Shown in pieces: positions 1-6,750 of a stretch of DNA of 6,750 bases. Made by a program: the position numbers and the translations under genes. The notes under the pieces were generated by a model, which was not told the DNA's origin, did not search any database, and saw only the letters and a program-made list of their open reading frames with translations. Position 1 is the stretch's first letter, and each line of letters opens with the position of its first letter. Location: the NCBI GenBank assembly GCA_027492415.1, contig JAPUEV010000305.1:1-6750 (forward strand), in the 5' to 3' direction. The stretch is from Ignavibacteria bacterium. Its GTDB lineage: Bacteria; Bacteroidota; Ignavibacteria; Tepidaquicellales; OLB5.

Positions 1-3000
1 AAGAGTTTAAGGTACCGCGCGTTATACCGCTGGATAAATATATAGAGATACGAAGCAGGCTGCAGGCTCAAAACCAGTTCTATAATATAGTATCAGAAAA
101 ATACCAGATAGAAACCCAGGATGACCTTGAAAAATTATTCAAGAACATTACCGAGATAACTATCCCGCTTCCATTTGCAAGCGAGACAATTTTCGGACCG
201 CCTACAATTAACTTAAAGATAAACGGTACTATTGATATAACCGCTTCATACCAGCGGAGCACCAATGACCTGCAGACGATCACATCTGAGAGCCAAAACC
301 AGAATAATATAAATTTCAAACAGGAAGTACAGGTTTCAACCAAAGGTACAGTTGGCGATAAGCTTACTGTTGATGCTGACTGGAACTCTCAGCGAACATT
401 TGAATTTGAGAACCAGCTTAAATTAAAATACACAGGCTATCCTGATGAGGTTATTCAGAGCATAGAAGCAGGTAACGTATCACTTGAAACCCGCTCTAAC
501 CTGATAGGAAGCACACAGGCACTCTTTGGTGTAAAGGCACAGTTCAAGCTGGGTCCTTTAACGCTTACAACAATTGCTTCACAAAAGAAAAGTGAAAAGA
601 AGGAAGTAAACATCAACGGCGGTTCAGTTGAAACGCCTTTTGATATATCCATATACGATTACGCTGAAACAAACTACCTGCTTGATGAGAACTGGGGACA
701 GTATTTTACCAGATATTACACAACGGGCCAAACCCCGATTGATATCACAAAAATTGAAGTTTGGGTATATGCTGAACCGAACAATCCGAATAAGCGTTCT
801 GTTTACGGCTCTGATACACTTTCAACCAGGCCTGTAAACGGTTATGTGCTTACTGATAGTACAACAGCAGTTCTGGGACATACACTTATTGGCAATTTTG
901 TTAAGCTTGATCCCTCTGAGTTCACGCTTAACAGGTATGCCGGTTACATTACTTTGAACGGCAATCTTCAGTCAAGCGGTAAAGATGCTATTGCCGTTGC
1001 ATATACATACAACGATTCAATTAACACAAATATCCAGGTTGGTGATTATGTTACCAACGTTTCCTCAGGCGCTAAGCTTAAGCTAAGGCTTTTAAGATAT
1101 ACATCGCAGCAGCCGCCTGACCAGGACCCGGCATTTACAAGGCTGTGGAGCAGGATGCTTAAGAATATCTATAACCTTGGCGTAAGGAACATTAAAAACG
1201 ATCCTAATAATCTTTCGTTCAATATTTATTATAATGAACCGGGTCAGCCACCGACAACAAATTACACCGGAACAACCGGACCTACGAACAGGTCTTACCT
1301 GAATTTAGTGGGGCTGGATTACAGGGTAAATGGAGATCCAAGTACAGTTGTTCCCAACGGTGATAACTTTTTTGATTTTTTCCCGAACAATACAATTGAT
1401 CTCAATAACGGTAATATCATATTCCCCGACCTCAGACCGTTTTCAACAAAGCTTAGACAGCTGGGCGTTGATTCATCCTTTATAGGCAAAAATGATACCA
1501 TTTATGAGTCATCAAAATCCACTGCACAGAATTTTGGTAACCTGAAATTTACTTTAAAAGGTACAGCAAAAGGCGATGCATCTTCAAGGTATTCTTTAGG
1601 ATTCAACCTTGTTGAAGGAAGCGTTAAAGTTTTTAACGGCTCAGTTGAGCTTGCTGCCGGTATTGATTACTCTATAGATTATTCATTAGGCGAGCTTGTT
1701 ATCATCAATGCAAGTGCGCTTGTATCAGGGGCAAACCTGAAGATAACTTACGAGACCAATGACCTGTTCCAGCTTGCATCAAAAACGCTGCTGGGAACGC
1801 GGGCAGAATTAATGTTCAATAAAACAAGTTATCTTGGTTTCACGCTTATTAACTTAAAACAGCAAACGCTTAATAACAAGATCAGGATAGGTGAAGAGCC
1901 GACAAACAATACAATTATCGGTTTTGATGCATCCACTGATATTAAGACAAACTTTTTAACCAAGCTTGTAAATAAAATTCCGGGATATAATACCAAGGAA
2001 GAATCCATCCTTAATTTTAAAGGCGAAGTTGCATTTATGCTTCCTGACCCAAACACATTAAAGAGCAATATCCCCAGTGATAACGGCGAAGCAGTTGCAT
2101 ACATTGATGATTTTGAAGGTATTAAAAAGATAATTCCGCTGGGTTTAAACCCGCTTTCATGGACACTCTCATCTATTCCATATGATAACATACTTATCCC
2201 CGGAACTTTTACCGATGATGACAGGGATAGCTTAATGAGCAGAAAAAGAGCCAGGCTTAACTGGTATAACCTGCTTAATAATGTACCAATTTCAGAAGTA
2301 TATCCCAACAGAAGCGTTGCAACGAACCAAAACCAGTCATTAACCCCGTTTGTATTTGATATTAAGCCCGATTCCGTTGGTGCATATAATTACATCAAGA
2401 AAACCGATATGGATGCCGAGGGTCCGCCAAAAGACAGGTGGTCTGGTGTATTCAAATTCATCAATACTTCACAGACAAACCTGCTGGATGAAAATATTAA
2501 TTACATAGAAGTTTGGATGCAGGTAAATGGCGGGCAGCCAATTTCAAGCGATTCAGCGAAAATGCTTATAGATCTTGGCTCAATGTCTGAAAGAATTATC
2601 ACATCCAAAAGGATGCCATTCAATTCAACGGACCAGAATATTAACTATCACTCAGAAGACAGAAACGGAAGCGGCCAGCTTGATGTTGGTGAAGATAACG
2701 GTATTGACGGCCAGCCAACAAGCGTGGAAGCTCAATATTTCCCGGATTTGATGTCAGAAACTGGCGGTGACCCCAGCCGTGATAACTATTCATGGGCACA
2801 GGGAAGCACCAACTACTCCTCATTCAACGGAACTGAGCAGAATGCTACAAATTTGACAGAAGCAAAAAGAATTGATACTGAAGATTTGAACAACAACGGT
2901 AACCTTGATCTGACCAATAATTATTTTGAATATGTTGTTCCGCTTGATTCAGGTTCGTTCCGCAATCACCCGTTCATAGCGGGCGGCGGAAACGCGGGAT

Positions 3001-6000
3001 GGTACCAGTTCATAATTCCGTTAGACCAGTGGAAGAGAACAGTTGGAGCAAATGTTTCGCTGACAAACATTCAGTACGCAAGGGTTTGGTTCAAAGGATT
3101 TGAACAGCAGACCCAGATAAAAATAGTTGACTTTAATTTGGTTGGTAACCAGTGGGTTAAAGCAAACAAAAACGATACTACATATACAGTTTCGGTTGTA
3201 AATATTGAAGATAACCCGAATATATACTCCCCTCCTGTTGACGGGTTAAGACAAAAGGACCAGACACAGGTAGATCAGAACGTACTTTCAAATGAGCAGT
3301 CAATTTCTCTTGATGTATCAAACCTTCTGCCGGGACAGGGAAAATTTGTATTTAAATCATACAATACGCGTCCAATAAATCTTATCAACTACAAAATACT
3401 TAAAGTATTTGTTAACGGTGACAGCTCTTTTTCGTATACCAATCCAAATACATATGATGCAGCTGTAGTTGTAAGGATAGGTAATGATACAGCAAATTAT
3501 TATGAATACCGCGCACCGATAAGGCCTGACCAGAGACCGCAAACACCGTGGAATGCGCTTAACGAGGTTGTGATAAATTTAAACGACTTAACTGCGGTAA
3601 AACAGAAAGCGGACAGCACCGGTTTAATTCATTATGAACCGGTAATTAACGGTCCGCCGGGAGCTTATTACGGAGTAATTGGAAGTCCATCGATAAGGGA
3701 TGTAAAACAGATATCATTAGGCGTATATAATAATAATAATGACCCGATCATAACCAAACAATTAACAGGTTCAGTTTGGTTTGATGAAATGAGGGTAATT
3801 AAAACCAATGATGCAAGCGGCTATGCGTTTACGTTAAGCGCAGGATTGAAAATTGCGGATCTGGCGACGCTGAATTTTTCATACAATAAAACAGATCCAA
3901 ATTTCCATTCGCTTGAAAATACTTTTGGAAGCCTCTCCACAGCAAATAGCTGGGAGATCTCCGGGCTGTTTAATGCCCATAAGCTGATAAATGCGCTTTT
4001 ATCAAAATATGTTTCGGTTAAGTTCAAGGATTTCTTCACGATACCGATTTCATTTTCTCACCAGGAAGTACTTGATAAGCCCAAGTACCTGCCTGCTACT
4101 GATATTGATCTGGAAACTGCGGCAAATAACAAGTATGCTGAAATTCTTGCGCAGACCGGGAACCCCGAGCTTGCTGCCTATTATGCTGACCAGATAAGGG
4201 TAGCATCGCAGACATTAAGAATTGCCAACAGGTTTTCTATCAGCGGAATGAAGTTCACTTTCCCCGGGGAGAACTTTTTCGTTAAGCAATTGCTTAACAG
4301 GCTTGAAGTTAATTTTGTAAGGAACACTTACACAGAAAGAACCCCTACCCTTGAAAGCAAATACGCCTGGGATATGAACGGTTCAATAGGCTTAAGCTCT
4401 GATCTTGACCTGATGAATAGTATTAATCTTAAGATCGGTAAATTCCTGCCGTTTGGCGAAGAATTTAAAGAAGCGCGGATGTATTTCTTCTTTCCTTTCA
4501 TGCCGCTTGCTCCGCTATTCACAAATAATATCGGCATAACAGGAAGCTTCAGCAGAAGGCGCGGAGATGAGACGTTAAGATCAAGCTTTGATAACAGCCC
4601 GACATCAAGACAGTTTGATGCGAACAGGGGTATGACAATGAACTGGAAATTTATCGAGAACTGGCTGATAGATATCCAGGGTGATTATTCATTCCGCTCA
4701 GGAAGCGATCTTACGTATCTTGAAACAACCAATGACTCGTTGAGGCTGCAGAGAAATAACACAGAAATTTACGATGATATCTTCTTTAATAACGGACTTA
4801 TCAACTGGGGAAAAGATCTGGATTACTCTCAGACGGTATCAATTAATCCAAAATTCAATATTCCGGGCTTAAGGGATTTTATTGATCTTACCGGAAGCTA
4901 CAGGGTAATTTACGGCTGGCGTGCATCACAGTTCAACAATGCATCGGGTAGCAATGTTGGCTATAATACTGACCTGCAGGCAACTGCATTTTTTAAGCTG
5001 AATAACGTCTTCAAATTATTTAAGCCAACAAACAATATACTTGGAGGTTCGCAGCCAGGTTACCAGGACCAGAACCCGCAGGATCTTTTAAAATTACTGG
5101 GTACATTTCTGCCTGACCAGATTTCATTTACATATGCACAAACCAAGCAGCTGCAAAACCCGGCAATATCGGGCAGACCCGGCTTTGGTAATTTCTGGAA
5201 TACTTTTTATTCAAAAGATAATCTTGGACCCTCAAGAATATACCAGTTAGGCTGGGAAACTGACCCCGGCAAACGTATCCCCTTCACTACACTGGTAGAT
5301 AATACCAATTTAAATAATTCATATACATTAAATACTTTTATCACGCCGATTTTCCCGAATAATCTGAAGATAAACCTGACATATAAAACCGGTACCGGTA
5401 CGGTAAACGCGTTAACTTATAATTCTGATATAAACGGTGATATCGGGGTACCTGTAAATACAGCTGAAAACAGAACGATTACAAGACCAAGCTTCTTTGT
5501 TTCAGCGGGTAATATAGCCGATAAGCTTGGTATTCCCCTGACAAATGATTCTGCCGGCAGCCAGGCAAAATTCTTTTCGGAAAATTTTGAAAAGAATATG
5601 GTTTCATTCCCCTTCCCCAGCTGGACCTTATCACTTACAGGAATAGAAAAATTTGAGATGTTCTCTAATTTTGCGCAGTCAGTTACACTTGAAAGCGGTT
5701 ACTCGAGTGAGTACAGGAAAGTTTTAAGCTATGACGGAAGGGCGCCTGAATATATCAGCGCACAGGCATTATCATCCGGATTTACTCCTTTAATTGGAGT
5801 GAACTTTGCATTCAAACAGATATCAGGCGGTAATCTTACAGCTTCATTTAAGCTGAGCAATACGAATAATTTTATTATGGAACCGAACAACGCCAAGCTT
5901 ACAAATACGGCTACAAATGATCTTGCAATAAATGCAAGCTTTACAAAGTCAGGATTTTCTCTGCCTTTATTCGGGCTTTCACTTGAGAACAACCTGACTA

Positions 6001-6254
6001 TTTCTTTCTCATATACAAGAACAAAGAACGATCCGCAGGTCTATTCATTCTTAAGCGGCGGCTGGGAATCAAATTCACAGAACGGTTCAACCTCAACAAC
6101 ACTTAATCCGTCTATTCAGTATAACTTATCCAGAAGCGTGACGATGCAGCTGTTCTACAAGTATACCAAAATTGAACCTACCGGCTCTAACCTGCAGATA
6201 ACTACAAGAACAACAAACGAAGCCGGTTTGAACATTAGACTGCAGATCCAGTAA
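1..6254 (+). CDS. sprA: SprA/Sov family T9SS outer-membrane translocon, 5' end outside window
   Basis: SprA (Sov in Porphyromonas) is the outer-membrane pore of the type IX secretion system. In Flavobacterium johnsoniae it is a giant 36-strand single-chain beta-barrel that works with PorV and a plug protein to release folded cargo at the cell surface. Here the frame is open from base 3 to TAA at 6252-6254, giving 2083 residues; family members have about 2400-2500, so roughly the first 300-400, including the signal peptide, lie off-window. Numbering from base 3, family-typical stretches are GYPDEVIQSIEAGNVSL (145-161), IGEEP (629-633), YIDDFEG (700-706), PLSW (717-720) and GSVWFDEMRV (1256-1265). 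IEVW occurs twice (251 and 835), fitting the duplicated SprA_N domain. Two Asp/Asn/Gly-rich loops lie at 886-903 and 961-969. A helical, Ala-rich insert (about 1370-1405) interrupts the C-terminal barrel strands. The GTG at 846 is internal. No frameshift is seen. Family assignment is from remembered motifs, not a search. Confidence 0.96.
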   Translation, partial: EFKVPRVIPLDKYIEIRSRLQAQNQFYNIVSEKYQIETQDDLEKLFKNITEITIPLPFASETIFGPPTINLKINGTIDITASYQRSTNDLQTITSESQNQNNINFKQEVQVSTKGTVGDKLTVDADWNSQRTFEFENQLKLKYTGYPDEVIQSIEAGNVSLETRSNLIGSTQALFGVKAQFKLGPLTLTTIASQKKSEKKEVNINGGSVETPFDISIYDYAETNYLLDENWGQYFTRYYTTGQTPIDITKIEVWVYAEPNNPNKRSVYGSDTLSTRPVNGYVLTDSTTAVLGHTLIGNFVKLDPSEFTLNRYAGYITLNGNLQSSGKDAIAVAYTYNDSINTNIQVGDYVTNVSSGAKLKLRLLRYTSQQPPDQDPAFTRLWSRMLKNIYNLGVRNIKNDPNNLSFNIYYNEPGQPPTTNYTGTTGPTNRSYLNLVGLDYRVNGDPSTVVPNGDNFFDFFPNNTIDLNNGNIIFPDLRPFSTKLRQLGVDSSFIGKNDTIYESSKSTAQNFGNLKFTLKGTAKGDASSRYSLGFNLVEGSVKVFNGSVELAAGIDYSIDYSLGELVIINASALVSGANLKITYETNDLFQLASKTLLGTRAELMFNKTSYLGFTLINLKQQTLNNKIRIGEEPTNNTIIGFDASTDIKTNFLTKLVNKIPGYNTKEESILNFKGEVAFMLPDPNTLKSNIPSDNGEAVAYIDDFEGIKKIIPLGLNPLSWTLSSIPYDNILIPGTFTDDDRDSLMSRKRARLNWYNLLNNVPISEVYPNRSVATNQNQSLTPFVFDIKPDSVGAYNYIKKTDMDAEGPPKDRWSGVFKFINTSQTNLLDENINYIEVWMQVNGGQPISSDSAKMLIDLGSMSERIITSKRMPFNSTDQNINYHSEDRNGSGQLDVGEDNGIDGQPTSVEAQYFPDLMSETGGDPSRDNYSWAQGSTNYSSFNGTEQNATNLTEAKRIDTEDLNNNGNLDLTNNYFEYVVPLDSGSFRNHPFIAGGGNAGWYQFIIPLDQWKRTVGANVSLTNIQYARVWFKGFEQQTQIKIVDFNLVGNQWVKANKNDTTYTVSVVNIEDNPNIYSPPVDGLRQKDQTQVDQNVLSNEQSISLDVSNLLPGQGKFVFKSYNTRPINLINYKILKVFVNGDSSFSYTNPNTYDAAVVVRIGNDTANYYEYRAPIRPDQRPQTPWNALNEVVINLNDLTAVKQKADSTGLIHYEPVINGPPGAYYGVIGSPSIRDVKQISLGVYNNNNDPIITKQLTGSVWFDEMRVIKTNDASGYAFTLSAGLKIADLATLNFSYNKTDPNFHSLENTFGSLSTANSWEISGLFNAHKLINALLSKYVSVKFKDFFTIPISFSHQEVLDKPKYLPATDIDLETAANNKYAEILAQTGNPELAAYYADQIRVASQTLRIANRFSISGMKFTFPGENFFVKQLLNRLEVNFVRNTYTERTPTLESKYAWDMNGSIGLSSDLDLMNSINLKIGKFLPFGEEFKEARMYFFFPFMPLAPLFTNNIGITGSFSRRRGDETLRSSFDNSPTSRQFDANRGMTMNWKFIENWLIDIQGDYSFRSGSDLTYLETTNDSLRLQRNNTEIYDDIFFNNGLINWGKDLDYSQTVSINPKFNIPGLRDFIDLTGSYRVIYGWRASQFNNASGSNVGYNTDLQATAFFKLNNVFKLFKPTNNILGGSQPGYQDQNPQDLLKLLGTFLPDQISFTYAQTKQLQNPAISGRPGFGNFWNTFYSKDNLGPSRIYQLGWETDPGKRIPFTTLVDNTNLNNSYTLNTFITPIFPNNLKINLTYKTGTGTVNALTYNSDINGDIGVPVNTAENRTITRPSFFVSAGNIADKLGIPLTNDSAGSQAKFFSENFEKNMVSFPFPSWTLSLTGIEKFEMFSNFAQSVTLESGYSSEYRKVLSYDGRAPEYISAQALSSGFTPLIGVNFAFKQISGGNLTASFKLSNTNNFIMEPNNAKLTNTATNDLAINASFTKSGFSLPLFGLSLENNLTISFSYTRTKNDPQVYSFLSGGWESNSQNGSTSTTLNPSIQYNLSRSVTMQLFYKYTKIEPTGSNLQITTRTTNEAGLNIRLQIQ

Positions 6255-6255
6255 A

Positions 6256-6513
6256 TTGGAAACATTCACACTTATTCTTGGATTGCTTGCAGCCTGTTTA
6301 ACAACATTTGCATACCTCCCCCAGTCAATTAAGGCTATCCGTACCAAACATACCAAAGATATTTCATTTCCGATGGTAATAATGCTTGAGTTTGGCCTTA
6401 TAACCTGGCTTATATACGGAATACTCATCAATAGCCTGCCTATCATTGCAGCAAATACTGTTTCAATAGTATTTATGTCAACAATCCTTTATCTTAAAAT
6501 AAAGTACAAATAG
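6256..6513 (+). CDS. SemiSWEET (PQ-loop/MtN3 family) small sugar transporter
   Basis: The 85-residue protein has three predicted membrane segments (about 4-25, 36-58 and 61-80), the size and topology of bacterial SemiSWEETs. These dimerise in the inner membrane to form a facilitative sugar channel, the half-size ancestor type of eukaryotic SWEETs. The PQ motif is at P22-Q23 at the end of helix 1. A basic loop (K26, R29, K31, K34) follows, consistent with positive-inside orientation. W51 and N67 are 16 residues apart, the same spacing as the pocket pair W48/N64 that I recall for the Leptospira biflexa protein. The start is TTG at 6256: an in-frame TGA at 6229 blocks any longer version, no ATG or GTG lies between, and the next ATG is codon 40, which would delete helix 1. 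It begins one base after the sprA stop with no Shine-Dalgarno sequence, so co-transcription and translational reinitiation are likely. The sugar transported cannot be told from sequence. Confidence 0.9.
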   Translation: METFTLILGLLAACLTTFAYLPQSIKAIRTKHTKDISFPMVIMLEFGLITWLIYGILINSLPIIAANTVSIVFMSTILYLKIKYK

Positions 6514-6598
6514 AAAATTCATTTTTTAGCGAATTCTTATTATATTTCTTTTAATTTTCAAAATTTTTATATTCGTAACTTCAAAAGATAAAAAATCT
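6514..6598. other. A+T-rich spacer between SemiSWEET gene and tRNA-Arg
   Basis: These 85 bases are almost entirely A and T, with long T runs on the + strand. No ORF of note occurs. Short A/T-only inverted repeats are present (GAAAATT at 6513-6519 against AATTTTC at 6553-6559; AATTTT-C-AAAATT at 6553-6565), but none has the G+C stem expected of an intrinsic terminator. The spacer probably holds the end of the sprA transcript and the start of the tRNA transcript. Confidence 0.6.
6545..6575 (+). promoter_or_regulatory. Tentative Bacteroidota-type promoter for the tRNA
   Basis: TATATTCG at 6568-6575 matches the Bacteroidota -7 box TAnnTTTG at five of six defined positions. TTTC at 6545-6548 matches the TTTG -33 box at three of four positions, with 19 bases between the boxes. 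A start a few bases after 6575 would leave a leader of roughly 15-18 bases before the tRNA at 6599. The region is so A+T-rich that chance matches are likely, and the tRNA could instead be read through from the genes upstream. Confidence 0.25.
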
Positions 6599-6672
6599 GC
6601 GCCCATAGCTCAATCGGATAGAGCGACAGCCTTCTAAGCTGTAGGTTTCAGGTTCGATTCCTGATGGGCGTA
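6599..6672 (+). tRNA. tRNA-Arg (anticodon TCT)
   Basis: A full 74-base cloverleaf can be folded by hand. The acceptor stem is GCGCCCA (6599-6605) with TGGGCGT (6665-6671), all paired with one G-T wobble at the terminal pair, and the discriminator is A6672. T8 and A9 are followed by D-stem GCTC/GAGC (6608-6611, 6621-6624). The anticodon stem is ACAGC/GCTGT (6626-6630, 6638-6642) with loop CTTCTAA and anticodon TCT at 6633-6635. The variable loop is five bases. The T stem TCAGG/CCTGA (6648-6652, 6660-6664) closes the loop TTCGATT. CCA is not encoded and must be added enzymatically. The tRNA reads AGA and AGG, which are clearly the main arginine codons in the sprA gene upstream. Confidence 0.96.
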
Positions 6673-6679
6673 CAAATTA

Positions 6680-6750
6680 TGGTTTTTAGCTCAATCGGTA
6701 TAGGGCGATCCCGCGAAGCGGGATAGGTTTCAAGGTCCCGTTCCTGATGG
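6680..6750 (+). pseudogene. Degenerate tRNA-like element derived from a tRNA, cut by window edge
   Basis: It lies only seven bases after the tRNA-Arg and repeats three of its blocks exactly and in order: TAGCTCAATCGG (6687-6698, against 6606-6617), TAGGTTTCA (6724-6732, against 6642-6650) and TTCCTGATGG (6741-6750, against 6658-6667). A D arm can form (GCTC 6689-6692 with GGGC 6703-6706, one G-T pair). Several features argue against a working tRNA. The 5' acceptor strand TGGTTTT does not pair with the visible 3' bases TGG. Position 33 is C instead of the near-universal T. The T stem carries an extra A (TCAAGG against CCTGA). The anticodon arm is one continuous 7-bp hairpin. If read as a tRNA, the anticodon would be GAA (Phe), but it does not resemble tRNA-Phe. 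Alternatives are a palindromic tRNA-derived repeat family or an attachment-site relic. The last bases are outside the window. Confidence 0.7.
6708..6724. repeat. Perfect G+C-rich palindrome with GAA loop
   Basis: ATCCCGC (6708-6714) and GCGGGAT (6718-6724) are perfect inverted copies around GAA (6715-6717). The arms are much richer in G+C than the surrounding A+T-rich DNA. The palindrome occupies exactly the anticodon-arm position of the tRNA-like element: the five outer pairs match the normal anticodon stem length, and two further pairs close what should be the seven-base loop. No T run follows, so it is not a standard intrinsic terminator. Confidence 0.85.

Noticed and set aside
628..837. 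69-codon plus-strand open frame in another frame of sprA
   Set aside because: It sits inside conserved SprA coding sequence with no ribosome binding site or family match.
1368..1381. T runs within sprA as a possible frameshift or slippage site
   Set aside because: The frame reads cleanly through as aromatic residues and continues to the natural stop; no alternative frame product of interest follows.
1829..2308. 159-codon open frame on the minus strand inside sprA
   Set aside because: It lies wholly opposite a conserved SprA stretch containing IGEEP and YIDDFEG, has no recognisable domain, and is best explained as a shadow of the sprA codon pattern.
3726..3741. Short AAT trinucleotide run as a phase-variable repeat
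   Set aside because: Only about four units, in frame and encoding an Asn run; unit changes would not shift the reading frame and the tract is too short to suggest switching.
5386..5404. ACCGGTACCGGT palindrome in sprA
   Set aside because: It is a short repeat of Gly-Thr codons within the barrel region and needs no regulatory explanation.
6126..6446. 106-codon open frame on the minus strand across the sprA end and SemiSWEET gene
   Set aside because: It overlaps two well-supported plus-strand genes and encodes nothing recognisable.
6553..6568. A/T-only inverted repeat followed by T residues as a terminator
   Set aside because: The stem has no G-C pairs and would be only about four base pairs once a loop is allowed; too weak for an intrinsic terminator in such A+T-rich DNA.
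6680..6750. Functional tRNA-Phe (GAA)
   Set aside because: Only the three anticodon-position bases fit. U33 is missing, positions 32 and 38 and positions 33 and 37 pair with each other, the T stem has an extra base, and the acceptor strand does not pair with the visible 3' end.

Overview
The window looks like chromosomal DNA of a member of the Bacteroidota/Ignavibacteriota (FCB) lineage. The main evidence is that almost all of it (about 93%) is one very large outer-membrane protein gene of the SprA/Sov family. This family forms the translocon of the type IX secretion system (T9SS) and is essentially confined to that lineage. The A+T-rich spacer, the preference for AGA/AGG arginine codons and the lack of Shine-Dalgarno sequences agree with this. 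I lean towards an ignavibacterial genome rather than a classical Flavobacterium-type one, but that is an impression from sequence style and not proven.

Layout. Bases 1-6254 (+ strand) are the 3' part of sprA: 2083 codons open from the left edge with the true start outside the window. An apparent GTG start at 846 is an internal valine codon, because the frame stays open for 281 more codons upstream and those codons encode well-conserved SprA sequence. One base after the sprA stop, a TTG codon starts an 85-residue SemiSWEET (PQ-loop/MtN3 family) small sugar transporter (6256-6513), probably co-transcribed with sprA. An 85-bp, very A+T-rich spacer follows, with a tentative Bacteroidota-type promoter. 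Next is a complete tRNA-Arg with anticodon TCT (6599-6672).

The window ends in the most unusual object seen here: a second tRNA-like sequence (6680-6750, cut by the window edge). It shares the D-arm and T-arm blocks of the neighbouring tRNA-Arg, but its anticodon arm is replaced by a perfect 7-bp G+C-rich hairpin with a three-base GAA loop. It also lacks U33, has an extra base in the T arm and has an acceptor stem that does not pair. It reads as a tRNA-derived pseudogene or a palindromic tRNA-derived repeat.

Functionally, sprA supplies protein export across the outer membrane and the SemiSWEET a probable sugar facilitator in the inner membrane. tRNA-Arg(TCT) reads the AGA/AGG codons that dominate among arginines in sprA. 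I see no CRISPR array, transposase, phage gene or defence system. Apart from the tRNA-like element, the window is ordinary core genome.
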